A stretch of DNA of 64,000 nt from Artocarpus heterophyllus (lineage: Eukaryota > Streptophyta > Magnoliopsida > Rosales > Moraceae), in the NCBI GenBank assembly GCA_025403435.1, contig CM046354.1:41365779-41429778 (forward strand), given 5' to 3'. The translations under genes were made by a program, and so were the position numbers. Positions 10,224-20,330 of the stretch are shown here, piece after piece; position 1 is the stretch's first letter; each line of letters starts with the position of its first letter. The notes beneath the pieces were generated by a model that saw nothing but the letters and a program-made list of their open reading frames with translations, was not told the DNA's origin and searched no databases.

Positions 10224-12414
10224 TGTCATGCCCCGGAGTACAGGAGGTGACATGGTAGACTATTTAAATTAATTAAAAGAAGAATTTAATTAAAATCAAG
10301 AGTTTAGGGGTCAAGTTAAATAATAAAAATCTGGAAGTTTCAAAACATTTTATAAAAGAATTCATAAACATTAAGCAGGTGAAATCATTAAGCGAATAAT
10401 AAAAAAATAAAGAACCACTAGTAAGGGTCCCACTGACCAACAACTTATGCACACACATTGTAATGACAATATAATAATACAACTACAGTCCAAGCACAAA
10501 GAAAGTTAAAAACATTACATGCCTTGTTTAATTGATACAAATAATCTACTAGTCCTTCTACTGCTCCTTAGTTCTGTTCGTTGAGTCCTCTCTGAACCTA
10601 AGTGGGAATCCACCTAGAGGGGGGAAATTTAAAAACAAACAAAATGTGAGCGAAAGGCTCAGTAGGACTACATTTTAATAAATCATTTAATCTAAAGAAA
10701 AGTCTCATTATTCAGGGAATTCTTTAAAAGAAACCTTGAATAAATAAATTTAATAAAACCGTTCTTATCCAAAACAGTTTATTAGTCGACCAGAAACATC
10801 ACTCTCTTTTCCTAGGCAAACCACATGAATATCACCATCGTAGTGGCCCAGTTGGGTTTCAGGACCTGCCCCCAAGGTCAATTGCTACACGACCCGATCT
10901 CTGATATGGCATCATGCCCTTATATTTATTTCTAACATTATTCAGAACCCATTTACTAGATATTTTCATTATCATTCATTATGAAGTTCATTATGAAATT
11001 CATCTTAGTTCATGGTTTACAAAAATACAACCGATAAATTCCATTTTCAATCAACCGTTGAAAACATTTTTATAGAAACCCTTTTCAGAGCCAAATCATT
11101 TTGAAACTGGGTTACCAAAGAAAGGGTAGAAGTCCTACCTCGATACTCTTATCGATACCCTACACCATAATCCCGGTCCACTATACATTAGCTCCGTAGA
11201 ATCACAAACGATCCTATATACACACTAAGTCGATCAATATCTAGTTTGAGACATTCTATATTACTAAACCATTTCATGATGTCCTAGTGTGCCATTCGTA
11301 TCTTTAAAATCATCTTATAAGGTTGGAATTTCGATCAGGGTTCAAAATAGTGAAAATGGGTGAAAAATCACAAAATTTTCCCATGCCCTACCAGCCTGCC
11401 AGATGCCCTGGTTTGGCCAGCCGAACTATGTAGTTCGACCTACCAAAAATCAAGTTCGGTCAGCCAGACACTTTCCAGGTTCGACCTACTGAATAGATGA
11501 ATCCGGCCTGCCGATCCTTTGAATTTGGCCTGCCGAACTGGAAAAGCCTAGAATTTCTAGCCATGGGTTTTGGATTTTTCAAAACTCAAATCTTGATTTT
11601 AACCTGTTTTCCTCAAATCCCAGACATAGAAAACAATCATAGATGATAGAAAAACATAATATAACACTTTTGAACTCATTTAAAAAAGATTTAAACACAA
11701 AAATTTAAAAAATCCAAAAATGGGAGAAAATGAGGAAAAATGAAAAATCTTGAATCAAATCCATTTTTCTTCAATCCAAGCTTAGATTCTAGGTGTTATA
11801 AGTTCCTTTAACTCAAATCAAGGGTCTTCTAAGCTCAAACAAACTTAGATTTCAAAAATGCATGAAATTTGAAAATTGAAAATTTAGAAAAAGTTTAGAA
11901 ATTTCAAAACTAACCTCAAATCAAAGCTTTAAATCATGTTCTTGGTTGTTAAATTATGTCCCTGAGCTTCCTACTCACTAACCTGAAGCTTGGATTCAAA
12001 TTTTGTTTCAAGAATTTGAAAGAGAAATGAGAGAGAATGAGAGAAACCAAGAGAGAGAGAGTGAGAGAGAGACTCACGGGAAGAGGAGAGAGGAAGAGAG
12101 AGAGTGAACCAAAGAGAGGGAGAGGAGAGAGAATAAATAGAGAGAAATGGTGGGCAGTTTTACTATGCAAAAACCAAGTGCTACCCATGGTTTTGTAAAA
12201 CGGAATATTTTTAACATTTTACAAATGGTTGTGTCTTAAAACTCAAAACAACGTTTTTAAACAATAAGAAATCATTAGAACTTATTAAATTAACAAAACA
12301 ACCTAAAATTCAAAATTTAACCAAATGATCAAATTAATGTTGAAACATTAATTATGGCACACTAATTCATCATTTTACATTACAATAACATTAAATTAAT
12401 TTCATGGCGTTACA
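10224..12414 (-). repeat. 5' LTR of Gypsy element G
   Basis: About 2.19 kb, the partner of 3338-5499. It has a slightly longer GA-rich tract (12010-12140). The motif block at 11385-11545 is more degenerate than in the 3' LTR; many CG dinucleotides there have become TG or CA. Confidence 0.92.
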
Positions 12415-12654
12415 GTATCTTGGTTTTTCATGTAGTTAGATGGCAGACTATCATCTCCGTCTAGGAATTGTTATTTAATTTTAAATTTGTAAGAATTTGT
12501 AATTAAATAATTATTCAGAGAAGACGGATCTAGAAGATTAATGATGATACTCCTAGGTATTTCCTGAGTCTCTAATTTTATGTTTTTGAATTGTTGAAAA
12601 TAAAATTGATGAATTTCATTTAAAATTGTATTTTCTGGAAAGGAGATTTCTTCT

Positions 12655-12885
12655 CGGTCGGCATGCCAAACCTCACAGTTCGGTAGGCCGATGGTCGTAG
12701 ATCGGCATGCTAGACTTGTGGTTCGGTAGGCCGTCAGTGGGGTAGAAATTAGGCGGCTCTAGCGGCAGGCCAAACTTCCAATTTGGCAGGCCGAACTGTC
12801 ATGAGTCGACAGGCCGATAGAGCATGACCGGCTGGTCGATGGAGCATGACCGGCAGACCGATCACCTAGATCGGCCTGCCAACCA
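12655..12885 (+). promoter_or_regulatory. TCGGCCTGCCGA-type motif array in the Copia leader
   Basis: About ten degenerate copies in both orientations, for example GATCGGCATGCTAGAC, TCGGTAGGCCGAT and GATCGGCCTGCCAAC. Equivalent blocks lie in the leaders of C1 (38125-38340), C2 (45785-45985) and B (50390-50575). If transcribed, facing copies could pair with each other or with the LTR-derived copies. Function is not known. Confidence 0.6.
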
Positions 12886-13374
12886 AGAGCTGAAAAAATT
12901 TCCAAAAAAGGTGCAGTTTTTTTTAAGTAGTTTTAATTTTATTTTTAGGACAATTCTGAGAAATATTAAATTTGGATATGACCGAAAATATGAACTATTC
13001 AATTCATACGGGATTGAAGACTTGAAGATGGGTATTACATGAAGATGGATACAGCTTGAGGATTCAAGGATGAAGAATTCATAATATGTCTCGATTATTC
13101 TCTTATAATCTTAGTTTTCTATTCTCTAGGGTGGAGCCATAATATTACGGTTATTTATTATTTTGCTTGTAGCTTTGCTTAATTGCTTTGCTTGCCTGTA
13201 TTATAATATGATTTGCCATGTATATTGATAACATGTCATATAGAATAGGGAGTGCTGCTCAAATTAAAATTGTTCATGCATATTCTTAAAATAAAACCTT
13301 GATTTCAAAAGATTGAGTAGGAGAAGGTTTTCGAAGAGAGGACCTAAGGTCTCCATTGTTGGTCCATAAGTAGA

Positions 13375-13702
13375 ACATGGTGGTCCCTACCCCTAGGAAG
13401 GGATTTCTATCATGTACCAGATTGGATCGTTGAGAAGATAATATATTTTAGCATGATTTATGGTTGTACACCCCTAGGTGGTGATTATAAATCATGTATA
13501 AAATATTGAAACGATGGTTATACACTCACGTTAATTTTATTATTAACCTTCCCTAGGAGCTTTGTTAATAAAATTAATGGTCAAAGAAACGATTATTAAT
13601 ATATGTTGGATCATATGGGTCCTGGATGGCATATATTAATCAGGAGGGGATCCGTGTTCCTGATTGAATTTGGCATAACTCCCCTAGGAGCTTGTTGAAT
13701 TC
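13375..13702 (+). other. Five-hairpin cluster with CCTAGG loops in the Copia leader
   Basis: Five successive inverted repeats. HP1 13375-13415 has arms ACATG/CATGT with inner TCCCT/AGGGA. HP2 13452-13496 has a perfect 10-bp arm, CATGATTTAT. HP3 13531-13577 has a perfect 12-bp arm, TTAATTTTATTA. HP4 13595-13640 has an 11-bp arm, ATTAATATATG. HP5 13666-13702 has a short GAATT/AATTC arm. HP1, HP2, HP3 and HP5 enclose CCTAGG (13392, 13473, 13552, 13683); HP4 has a degenerate TCCTGGA. All five recur in C1, C2, B and D. This resembles retroviral packaging/dimerisation RNA, where loop palindromes form kissing contacts, but that role is inference. Confidence 0.65.
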
Positions 13703-13854
13703 TGAGTTGGGAATTATCGTTGTAAGGTTGTGATATTTTCAAAGGTTTTGACACATAAACACATTTGTGTTTTTTACATGATTGTATTATCTTACTAAAT
13801 TATTATTATATGTTTGCTTATGTTTGGTATATGATTCTTTATTGTAGATTAAAA

Positions 13855-15330
13855 ATGTCTAAAAATGCTTTATCATCGATACTTGACAAAAACCTATTAA
13901 CTGGTGAGAATTATAATGATTGGAAACTGAACTTGGATGTCATCCTGTCCTTTGAGAAACTAAAATATGTACTGACAACCCCTTGTCCTCCCAAGCCTAC
14001 GGGAGACTCAACTAATGAGCAATTCTAAGCGTATGATCGCTAGAAAGATGCTAATGATCAGGCCCGCTGCTATGTTATGGCTAGCATGAATAACGTGCTA
14101 CAGGCTCAACATCAAGATTATGAGACTGCAAAGCAGATCTTAGATAATCTTGAAGATATGTTTGGAGGCCAGGCCATAAGAAACTGGCAAGGGGCACTTT
14201 GAAAACTTCTAAATTGTAGACAGAGGCAAGGGACATCTGTAAAGTAGCATATGATGTTAATCATGGGTTACCTCGCTTAGGCTCAAACCAATGGAGCTGA
14301 CATCGATGCTGAAACTCAGATGAATATGGTCTTTGAGACTCTATCTAAGAAATTTATTCCGTTTAGAGCTACATTTAATTTAAGCAATAGACAGGATATA
14401 ACCTTGACGAAATTAATGAAATAGTTGCAGGAGTTCAAACTGCTGATCAGGGAGTCTCCTGCGGGTAGTGAGGCCAACATGGTAGCTGCTTCTGGTTCCA
14501 ATCCTAACTCTGGGAATGGAAAGAAGCAATGGGCCAAGAACAAGAAGTCTTCTATTCTTGCTACTACCAAGAGCAAGAAAAAGAAGAAGAAGAACTCAAA
14601 GAAGCTTAAGTGCTTCTTCTGTGGGAAGGTTGGGCATATCAAGAAGCATTGCAAGGACTTCCTTTCCATAAGAGGTAGGTGTGATCTTTTGTATTTAGAA
14701 ACTTGTTTGGTTGAGGAATTAAGTGACAGTTGGGTCATAGATTCCGGTGCAACTAATTATGTTTGTGTTTCTCTACAGGGGTTCAAAGAAACAAGAAGTT
14801 TACTGCATGAGGACTTCGCGCTTCAGATGGCCAATGGATCCTTGGTCTCAGCGGAAACAGTGGAAGATGTCCATATTTATTTTGATAACAATAGGAATTT
14901 ACTTTTGCAAGATTGTTTTTATGTTCCTAAATTTAAAAGGAATTTAATTTTTGTATCTTGCTTATTTAAAGACTCATATTTGGTCTCTTTTAATGATAAA
15001 GTGGTGATTCGTAAAAACAAATCTTTTATCTGTTCTAGATGGATGCAAAATAATTTATACTTTATCAAACCTAAGATGGACTTATTGCTTAATGCTAAGA
15101 TGAATGATAATAACTCTAAAAGACTTAAAACTTCTCACTCTAATAAGATTTATCTTTGGGATTTGCACCTTGGTCATATTAACCTGAATAGGATTCAAAG
15201 GTTGGTAAGGGATGGACATTTAAGTCACTTAGAGGTGAAATCTATACCTCAATGTGAATCTTGTTTGGAGGGTAAAATGACCAAAAGACCATTCAGGTGT
15301 GAGGGCAATAGGGCCGAAGGGGTTCTAGAA
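13855..15330 (+). pseudogene. Element A gag, protease and gag-pre-integrase region
   Basis: The ATG at 13855 starts a Copia gag (MSKNALSSILDKN...). It stops at 14026-14028 where sister copies read Gln, and more stops follow to 14424. From 14425 an open stretch carries a lysine-rich linker, the CCHC knuckle CFFCGKVGHIKKHC (14611-14652), the protease motif WVIDSGATNYVC with DSG at 14740-14748, and the gag-pre-integrase region with [12 protein letters not shown] and CESCLEGK. Gag would form the particle and the protease would process the polyprotein. Start chosen because it is the first ATG after the acceptor-like site and is shared by C1 and D. Confidence 0.9.
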
Positions 15331-16010
15331 CTTGTGTATAGATGTTTGCGGACCGATGAACATTCAAGCACGAGGAGGGTATGAGTACTTCGTTACTTTT
15401 ATTGACGATTACTCAAGATATGGGTATGTGTACCTGATGCACCACAAAAGCAAAACTTTTGACAAGTTCAGGGAGTTCGAGCTGAAGTGGAAAAGCAATA
15501 GGGTAGACCCATAAAGGCACTTCGATCCGATCGAGGTGGGGAATACCTTTTTGATGAGTTCTTGGAACACTTATTAGAGAATGGGATTTTATCCCATTTG
15601 ACTGCGTCGGGCACTCTGCAGTAGAATGGCATAGCAGAGAGAAGAAATAGGACTTTGTTGGGCATGATTAGGTCCATGAGAAGTTGTTCATCATTTCCTT
15701 TATCCTTTTGGGGATATACACTACAAACCGCATGTTATCTTTTCAACAATGTGCCTTCAAAATCGGTCCCTAAAACTCCTCACGAGTTGTGGACGGGTAG
15801 GAAGACATCCTTAAACCATATTCACATATGGGGATGTCTGGCTCATGTCCTATTTAAGGATCCGAATAAGTTGGAAGCACGTTCGGAAGTTTGCATGTTT
15901 ATAGGATATCTAAAAGGGACTAAAAGGGGTTATTTTTATAACCCAAAGGAAAATAAAGTCATGGTTTAAAATAATGCAACTTTCCTTGAGGAGAGTTACA
16001 TGGACGACTT
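15331..16010 (+). pseudogene. Element A integrase core and C-terminus
   Basis: A Copia integrase in at least three frames. Around 15332-15514 there is CIDVCGPMN (the first catalytic Asp region) and [14 protein letters not shown]. Around 15520-15650 are the decayed SDRGGEY and AERRNRT regions with an in-frame TAG. From 15655 to 15969 comes the FWGYTLQTACYLFNNVPSKS segment. Breaks at 15514, near 15622 and at 15967 inactivate it. Confidence 0.88.
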
Positions 16011-17803
16011 CAAACCTCAAAGCAAAGTGGTGCTTGAGGAGTTAAGGAGTGATCTGATCACTCCCGAGGTTTCGAATGAAACCATTCCGATCAGTGTAGA
16101 AAAACCAAACAAACCTGAACAACAACCTTAGGGGCTTCGGCGTAGTGGGAAGATCGAGTGTCAACCTAAGAGGTATATGTTCAATGGGGAGGTCTTCTTG
16201 GCTGAACCAGATGAACATGATAGGGATCCTTATACTTACGCAGAAGCTATGGAGGATGTTGATTCAAAACTCTAGACAGAGGCCATGAACATTGAGACAA
16301 AGTCTGTGGAGACTAATCAGGTCTAGGAGCTTGTGGATCTTTCGAAGGGGTAAAACCCATAGGGTGTAAGTGGATCTACAAGAGGAAAAGAGGAGTGGAT
16401 GGAAAGGTCGAAACCTTTAAAGCTAGACTGGTAGCTAAGGGTTATATGCAAAAAGAAGGAATCGATTTTGAGGAAACCTTTTCGCCTGTAGCCATGCTTA
16501 AGTCCATCCGGATTCTCTTGTCCATAGCTGCCACTCTCGACTATGAGATTTGGCAAATGGATGTCAAGACGGCTTTTCTAAATGGCTATCTTGATGAGTC
16601 CGTTTATATGGAACAACCAAACGGGTTCAAGGTCACGTGTCAAGAGGGGAAGGTTTGTAAGCTGTTAAAGTCAATTTATGGACTTAAGTAGGCTTCTCGT
16701 TCTTGGAACATAAGATTTGATCAGGTGATCAAGACTTATGGGTTCTCACAAAATGTGGATGAACCATGTGTTTACAAACACATAAAGGATGGGAAGGCGG
16801 TTTTTCTACTGCTCTATGTAGATGACATTCTGCTAATTGGCAATGACATTGGGGCGTTATCATCTGTCAAATTATGGTTGACTAAGCAGTTTGACATAAA
16901 GGACTTAGGTGAGGCTAATTTTGTTCTCGGTATCCAGATCTTCTGAGATAGGAAAAACAAAATGATAGTTTTGTCCCAGGCTGGGTATATAGATAAAATT
17001 CTCAGAAGGTTTGCAATGTAGGATTTCAAGAAAGGTGAGCAACCATCTAGGTCTGGAATTACTTTTTTTAAGAAAGACTCTCCAAAGTCTTATGAAGAAA
17101 GAGAATACATGAAGAAGGTGCCTTATGCTTCGGTAGTGGGTAGCCTCATGTATGCCATGCTTTGCACACGACTAGATATTAGTTATGCGGTCGGGATTGT
17201 AAGTCGATTTCAGACGGATCCAGGACCAAACCATTGGGTTGCGGTGAAGCATATTTTCAAGTGCCTGAGAAGGACTCGAGGGTATATGCTTGTGTATTCG
17301 GGTGAGGACTTGACTCCTCTAGGATACACTGACTCGGATTTTCAATCTTGTCTAGATTCTAGGAAATCGACTTCGGGTTTTGTGTTTACTCTAGACGGCG
17401 GTGCCATCAGTTAGAGAAGTGCTAAGCAAGATTGCACTTCGGATTCAACGATGGAGGCTGAGTATGTGGCAGCTAGTGATGCTTCGAAAGAAGTAGTGTG
17501 GCTCCGCAAGTTCCTTGGGGATCTTGAGGTAGTTCGTGGTATGGATAAGGCGGTATCACTGTACTGTGATAACAATGTAGCGGTAGCTAATGCTAAGGAA
17601 CCAAGATTTCACAAGAAGAGTAAGTATATTGATTGAAAGTATCTGTGATAAAGGACTTCATTGAGGGCGGGCATGTCACGGTGTGCAAAATCGCGTCAGA
17701 GGACAATTTAGCTGATCCATTTACGAAGACACTTACTAGAAGAGTCTTCAAGAGGCATGTGGAAGCTATGAGGATGCGAAATTTGTCATATTTACTCACT
17801 TAG
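16011..17803 (+). pseudogene. Element A reverse transcriptase and RNase H
   Basis: The Copia RT starts near the [16 protein letters not shown] motif and runs through EAEYVAASDASKE of RNase H. The segment 16395-16691 has KARLVAKGY and [20 protein letters not shown] follows YGLK. The segment 16725-16946 has the catalytic YVDD (16815-16826). RNase H pieces lie at 17109-17414 and 17451-17636, with GYTDSDFQ and LYCDN. The stop at 17801-17803 ends pol 14 bp before the 3' LTR. At least five nonsense changes are present. Confidence 0.9.
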
Positions 17804-17817
17804 TACAAGTGGAAGAT
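17804..17817 (+). other. Polypurine tract of element A
   Basis: TACAAGTGGAAGAT lies directly before the 3' LTR. Sister copies read AGTGCAAGTGGGAGAT. Confidence 0.8.
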
Positions 17818-20330
17818 TGTTAGACATGTATGCCCAAAGGAGTAAAAATGTAATAAGTTTTTAGAGACATTTTTATCAATAAAGAATTATTCATTGTTTA
17901 TATACCAAATCTTGTCCTCTTTACGTTCATATTTGTTGAATGTATGTTAAGCAAACAATAGTCTGAGACTGTCGGTCTAAACCTTTAAAAATTGGGCATA
18001 TGATGGATAGATTATGCGAAAGACACGATTCTTAAGGTGATGGTCTAAATCATACGATCCGCAATCAAGGGAATAAAGTTGGGCACTTTATTCATTCAAA
18101 GATTGTTGTGTTGTCTATATCCCTTTTAGGAGATGGTTTGTCTTGACCATTGGAGGTGGACTCTATGAATAAAAACATTGGCACGTTGTCATAGGTGACG
18201 ATGTGTTGGATCGGGACATAAAGTGAATTGATTTCGATTAATAATTCTGTCTCGGCAAATCGATTCACTTTAGACAATCATTTGTGTTGTATCATACGAT
18301 CCGCAATCGAGGGAATAAAGTTGGGCACTTTATTCATTCAAAGATTGTTGTGTTGTCTATATCCCTTTTAGGAGATGGTTTGTCTTGACTATTGGAGGTG
18401 GACTCTATGAATAAAAACATTGGCACATTGTCATAGGTGACGATGTGTTGGATCGGGACATAAAGTGAATTGATTTCGATTAATAATTTTGTCCCAGCAA
18501 ATTGATTCACTTTAGACAATCATTTGTGTTTTATCATACGATCTGCAATTGAGGGAATAAAGTTGGGCACTTTATTCATTCAAAGATTGTTGTGTTGTCT
18601 ATATCCCTTTTAGGAGGTGGTTTGTCTTGACCATTGGAGGTGGACTCTATGAATAAAAACATTGGCACGTTGTCATAGGTGACGATGTATTGGATCGGGA
18701 CATAAAGTGAATTGATTTCGATTAATAATTCTGTCTCGGCAAATCAATTCACTTTAGACAATCATTTGTGTTGTATCTTAATATTGAGATGAATAGTGGG
18801 CCCATTGTCTTGGCTTGTGTCTTTTGATGTACCAAAAGGTGACACCCACATCTTAATAGTGGTATGCATGCCGGTACGTTGGAGTCATGACTCTTGCTAG
18901 CATAGACCTGTTATTCATAGATATGGAATCCATAGCTCCTCTTTAGGAGTAATGATATCCTCTTATATGCGTTATCCTGTAATTAAAAAACTGGAGCGCT
19001 CAACCATTTGGATACATAGGTGTAACCCAATGGTATATTGTCTTTGGATGGTAAGTTTTCAGATGGTGAGATAATGAAACGTAAGATAAAAATAATCAGG
19101 AAAGTAAGACAGAACTAGTCCTTAAGCCGATTATGGATTATCATATGGGGATACGATACACTATGATATGTCATGGAGACTTAGCTATACGAGCTTCGTA
19201 ATTCTATGTAGTTCGAGATTGCAGCTCCAAGCTTTTAGTAAAGTAGCGTTGGAGTTGATAATTATGAAATGTATATCTGGGATATTGGGTTTCATAAGTA
19301 TCGGGAGCTTGAACTATATAGGTCCATTTGGTCCCCTTTGCTAGCTCACAACATTCTGTAACGACGCGGCGTGCTTTTCCAATAATTGGTAACTTATGTC
19401 GGATTTATTAGATTGGTTGAAATTTGGAAGAATCAAATAATTCATGTCTGTTTATCGGTTGAATTAATTTTGTAAAAAAAATTAATTCAAGATAAACTTG
19501 TTGAATTGTAAGGATCGGATAATTCTTATCTGTTTATGGGTTGATTTAATTTTTGGATAAATTAGATCATGATAAACTTGTAGAATTATTGGGAATTGAT
19601 TTATTTTCTTAGAGATTATCTAGATAAAGTTGTTTTGATCAGATAACTTATCTATTGGGTTATTTGAATTAAAACTGAGACTTTATCCTATAGAATCTCG
19701 GGTGGAAAATAAAAGATTCGCGAGATTTTTATTTTGCAGTTCAGCCTGCCGATGGACGTGTTCGGCCTATCGATGGGACCTGTTTGGCCTACCGATCAGG
19801 TGGTTTGCCCATCAGCGAAGGATAAGATCACGCGTTTTCATGCTGATCTTATCAGATATTGATCTAAACTTGATTCTATTTTGAGTTTTTGAGACCTAAT
19901 CTGATAAGGACTGACCCTAGGGCCAATCCCTATATAAAATGAGTAAGTCTTAAGATCTAGAAGCTCAATTGAGAGATTAAGAGTGATACTTTGCTAGTGA
20001 GAATCTGAAAACTCCCTGAGAGCTTTTGTTTACAAATCACGAACACTTGCTTTGGGTTCTCTCTATTGGTTGGAAGGAGAGTCGCCTAGTGGAAGAGCTG
20101 CATGTGTGAGCCTACACTCACTCCGGTCGTAGATAGAGAATAGCAAAGAAGACCAGTTGGTTGAAGCTCTTCTGGAATGTTACCTCCCTTCACGTTTTGC
20201 AAGGGTTCTTCGGCACATAAAAGGTTAGTAAGATCTGGTTAATTTATGCATATAACATGTCAAACTTGTGTTTTGAAAAATACTCTGATGTAAAATTTTT
20301 AAAATTCCACTGTACACTCTTTTTCTAACA
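17818..20330 (+). repeat. 3' LTR of element A
   Basis: About 2.51 kb, starting TGTTAGACATG and ending CTAACA. It is some 300 bp longer than its partner, mostly because of a triplicated 242-bp unit (18051-18776). A motif array lies at 19735-19815 and a TATA box, TATATAAAA, at 19931. Confidence 0.92.
18051..18776 (+). repeat. Three tandem 242-bp units in the 3' LTR of A
   Basis: Units 18051-18292, 18293-18534 and 18535-18776 each begin CATACGATC and run to the TTTGTGTT.TAT segment. They differ by scattered substitutions. Other LTRs of the family have one copy, so the expansion happened in this LTR. Confidence 0.92.

Larger units (their letters stand above)
3338..12414 (-). mobile_element. Gypsy chromovirus-type retrotransposon G nested in A
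   Basis: Direct repeats 3338-5499 and 10224-12414 have TG...CA ends. On the - strand the order is PBS (10209-10220), gag, aspartic protease, reverse transcriptase, RNase H, integrase and a chromodomain remnant, which is Ty3/Gypsy order. The flanks are GTATT (3333-3337) and GTATC (12415-12419). Sister Copia leaders read ...GTGTATCTGGGTTTTTC at this point, so the original target was GTATC. Every frame is broken. In the first 60 bp the two LTRs differ mainly by transitions. The domain set resembles the Tekay/Del type of chromovirus; that assignment is from memory of the family. Confidence 0.93.
3003..13847 (+). other. Putative leader intron of element A (interrupted by G)
   Basis: The donor-like AAAG|GTTAGTAAG lies at 3000-3011, close to the LTR end, and is conserved in sister copies; solo LTR E has the consensus form AG|GTAAGTAAG at about 30914. 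The acceptor-like U-rich stretch ending TTTATTGTAG lies at 13838-13847, eight bases before the gag ATG; in element D it reads TTTATTGCAG. A branch-like TTACTAAAT is about 55 bp upstream of the acceptor. Splicing is inferred and not demonstrated. If real, it would remove the PBS and the hairpin leader from the gag-pol message. Confidence 0.4.
12420..13854 (+). other. Element A leader, second part
   Basis: The leader continues from the Gypsy insertion to the gag ATG at 13855. It contains a GC-rich motif block (12655-12885), then a conserved AT-rich part, then the five-hairpin cluster (13375-13702). No reading frame here has recognisable similarity. The same order of parts is seen in the leaders of C1, C2, B and D. 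Confidence 0.8.
917..20330 (+). mobile_element. Copia LTR retrotransposon A, split by Gypsy element G
   Basis: Two long direct repeats (917-3109 and 17818-20330) start TG and end CA. They flank an internal region with a tRNA-Met primer site, a long leader, and gag, protease, integrase, reverse transcriptase and RNase H in that order, which is the Ty1/Copia order. A purine-rich tract (AAGTGGAAGAT) precedes the 3' LTR. Flanking pentamers GGTTG (912-916) and GCTTG (20331-20335) match at four of five bases and are taken as the target-site duplication. Without the 9.1 kb nested Gypsy element the internal region is about 5.6 kb, the same as in the other copies here. The coding part is broken by many stops, so the element is not autonomous. 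Confidence 0.93.

Noticed and set aside
18051..18776. Regular repeats considered as satellite DNA or a CRISPR-like array
   Set aside because: The units are contiguous 242-bp LTR segments without spacers, and only three copies occur in one LTR.
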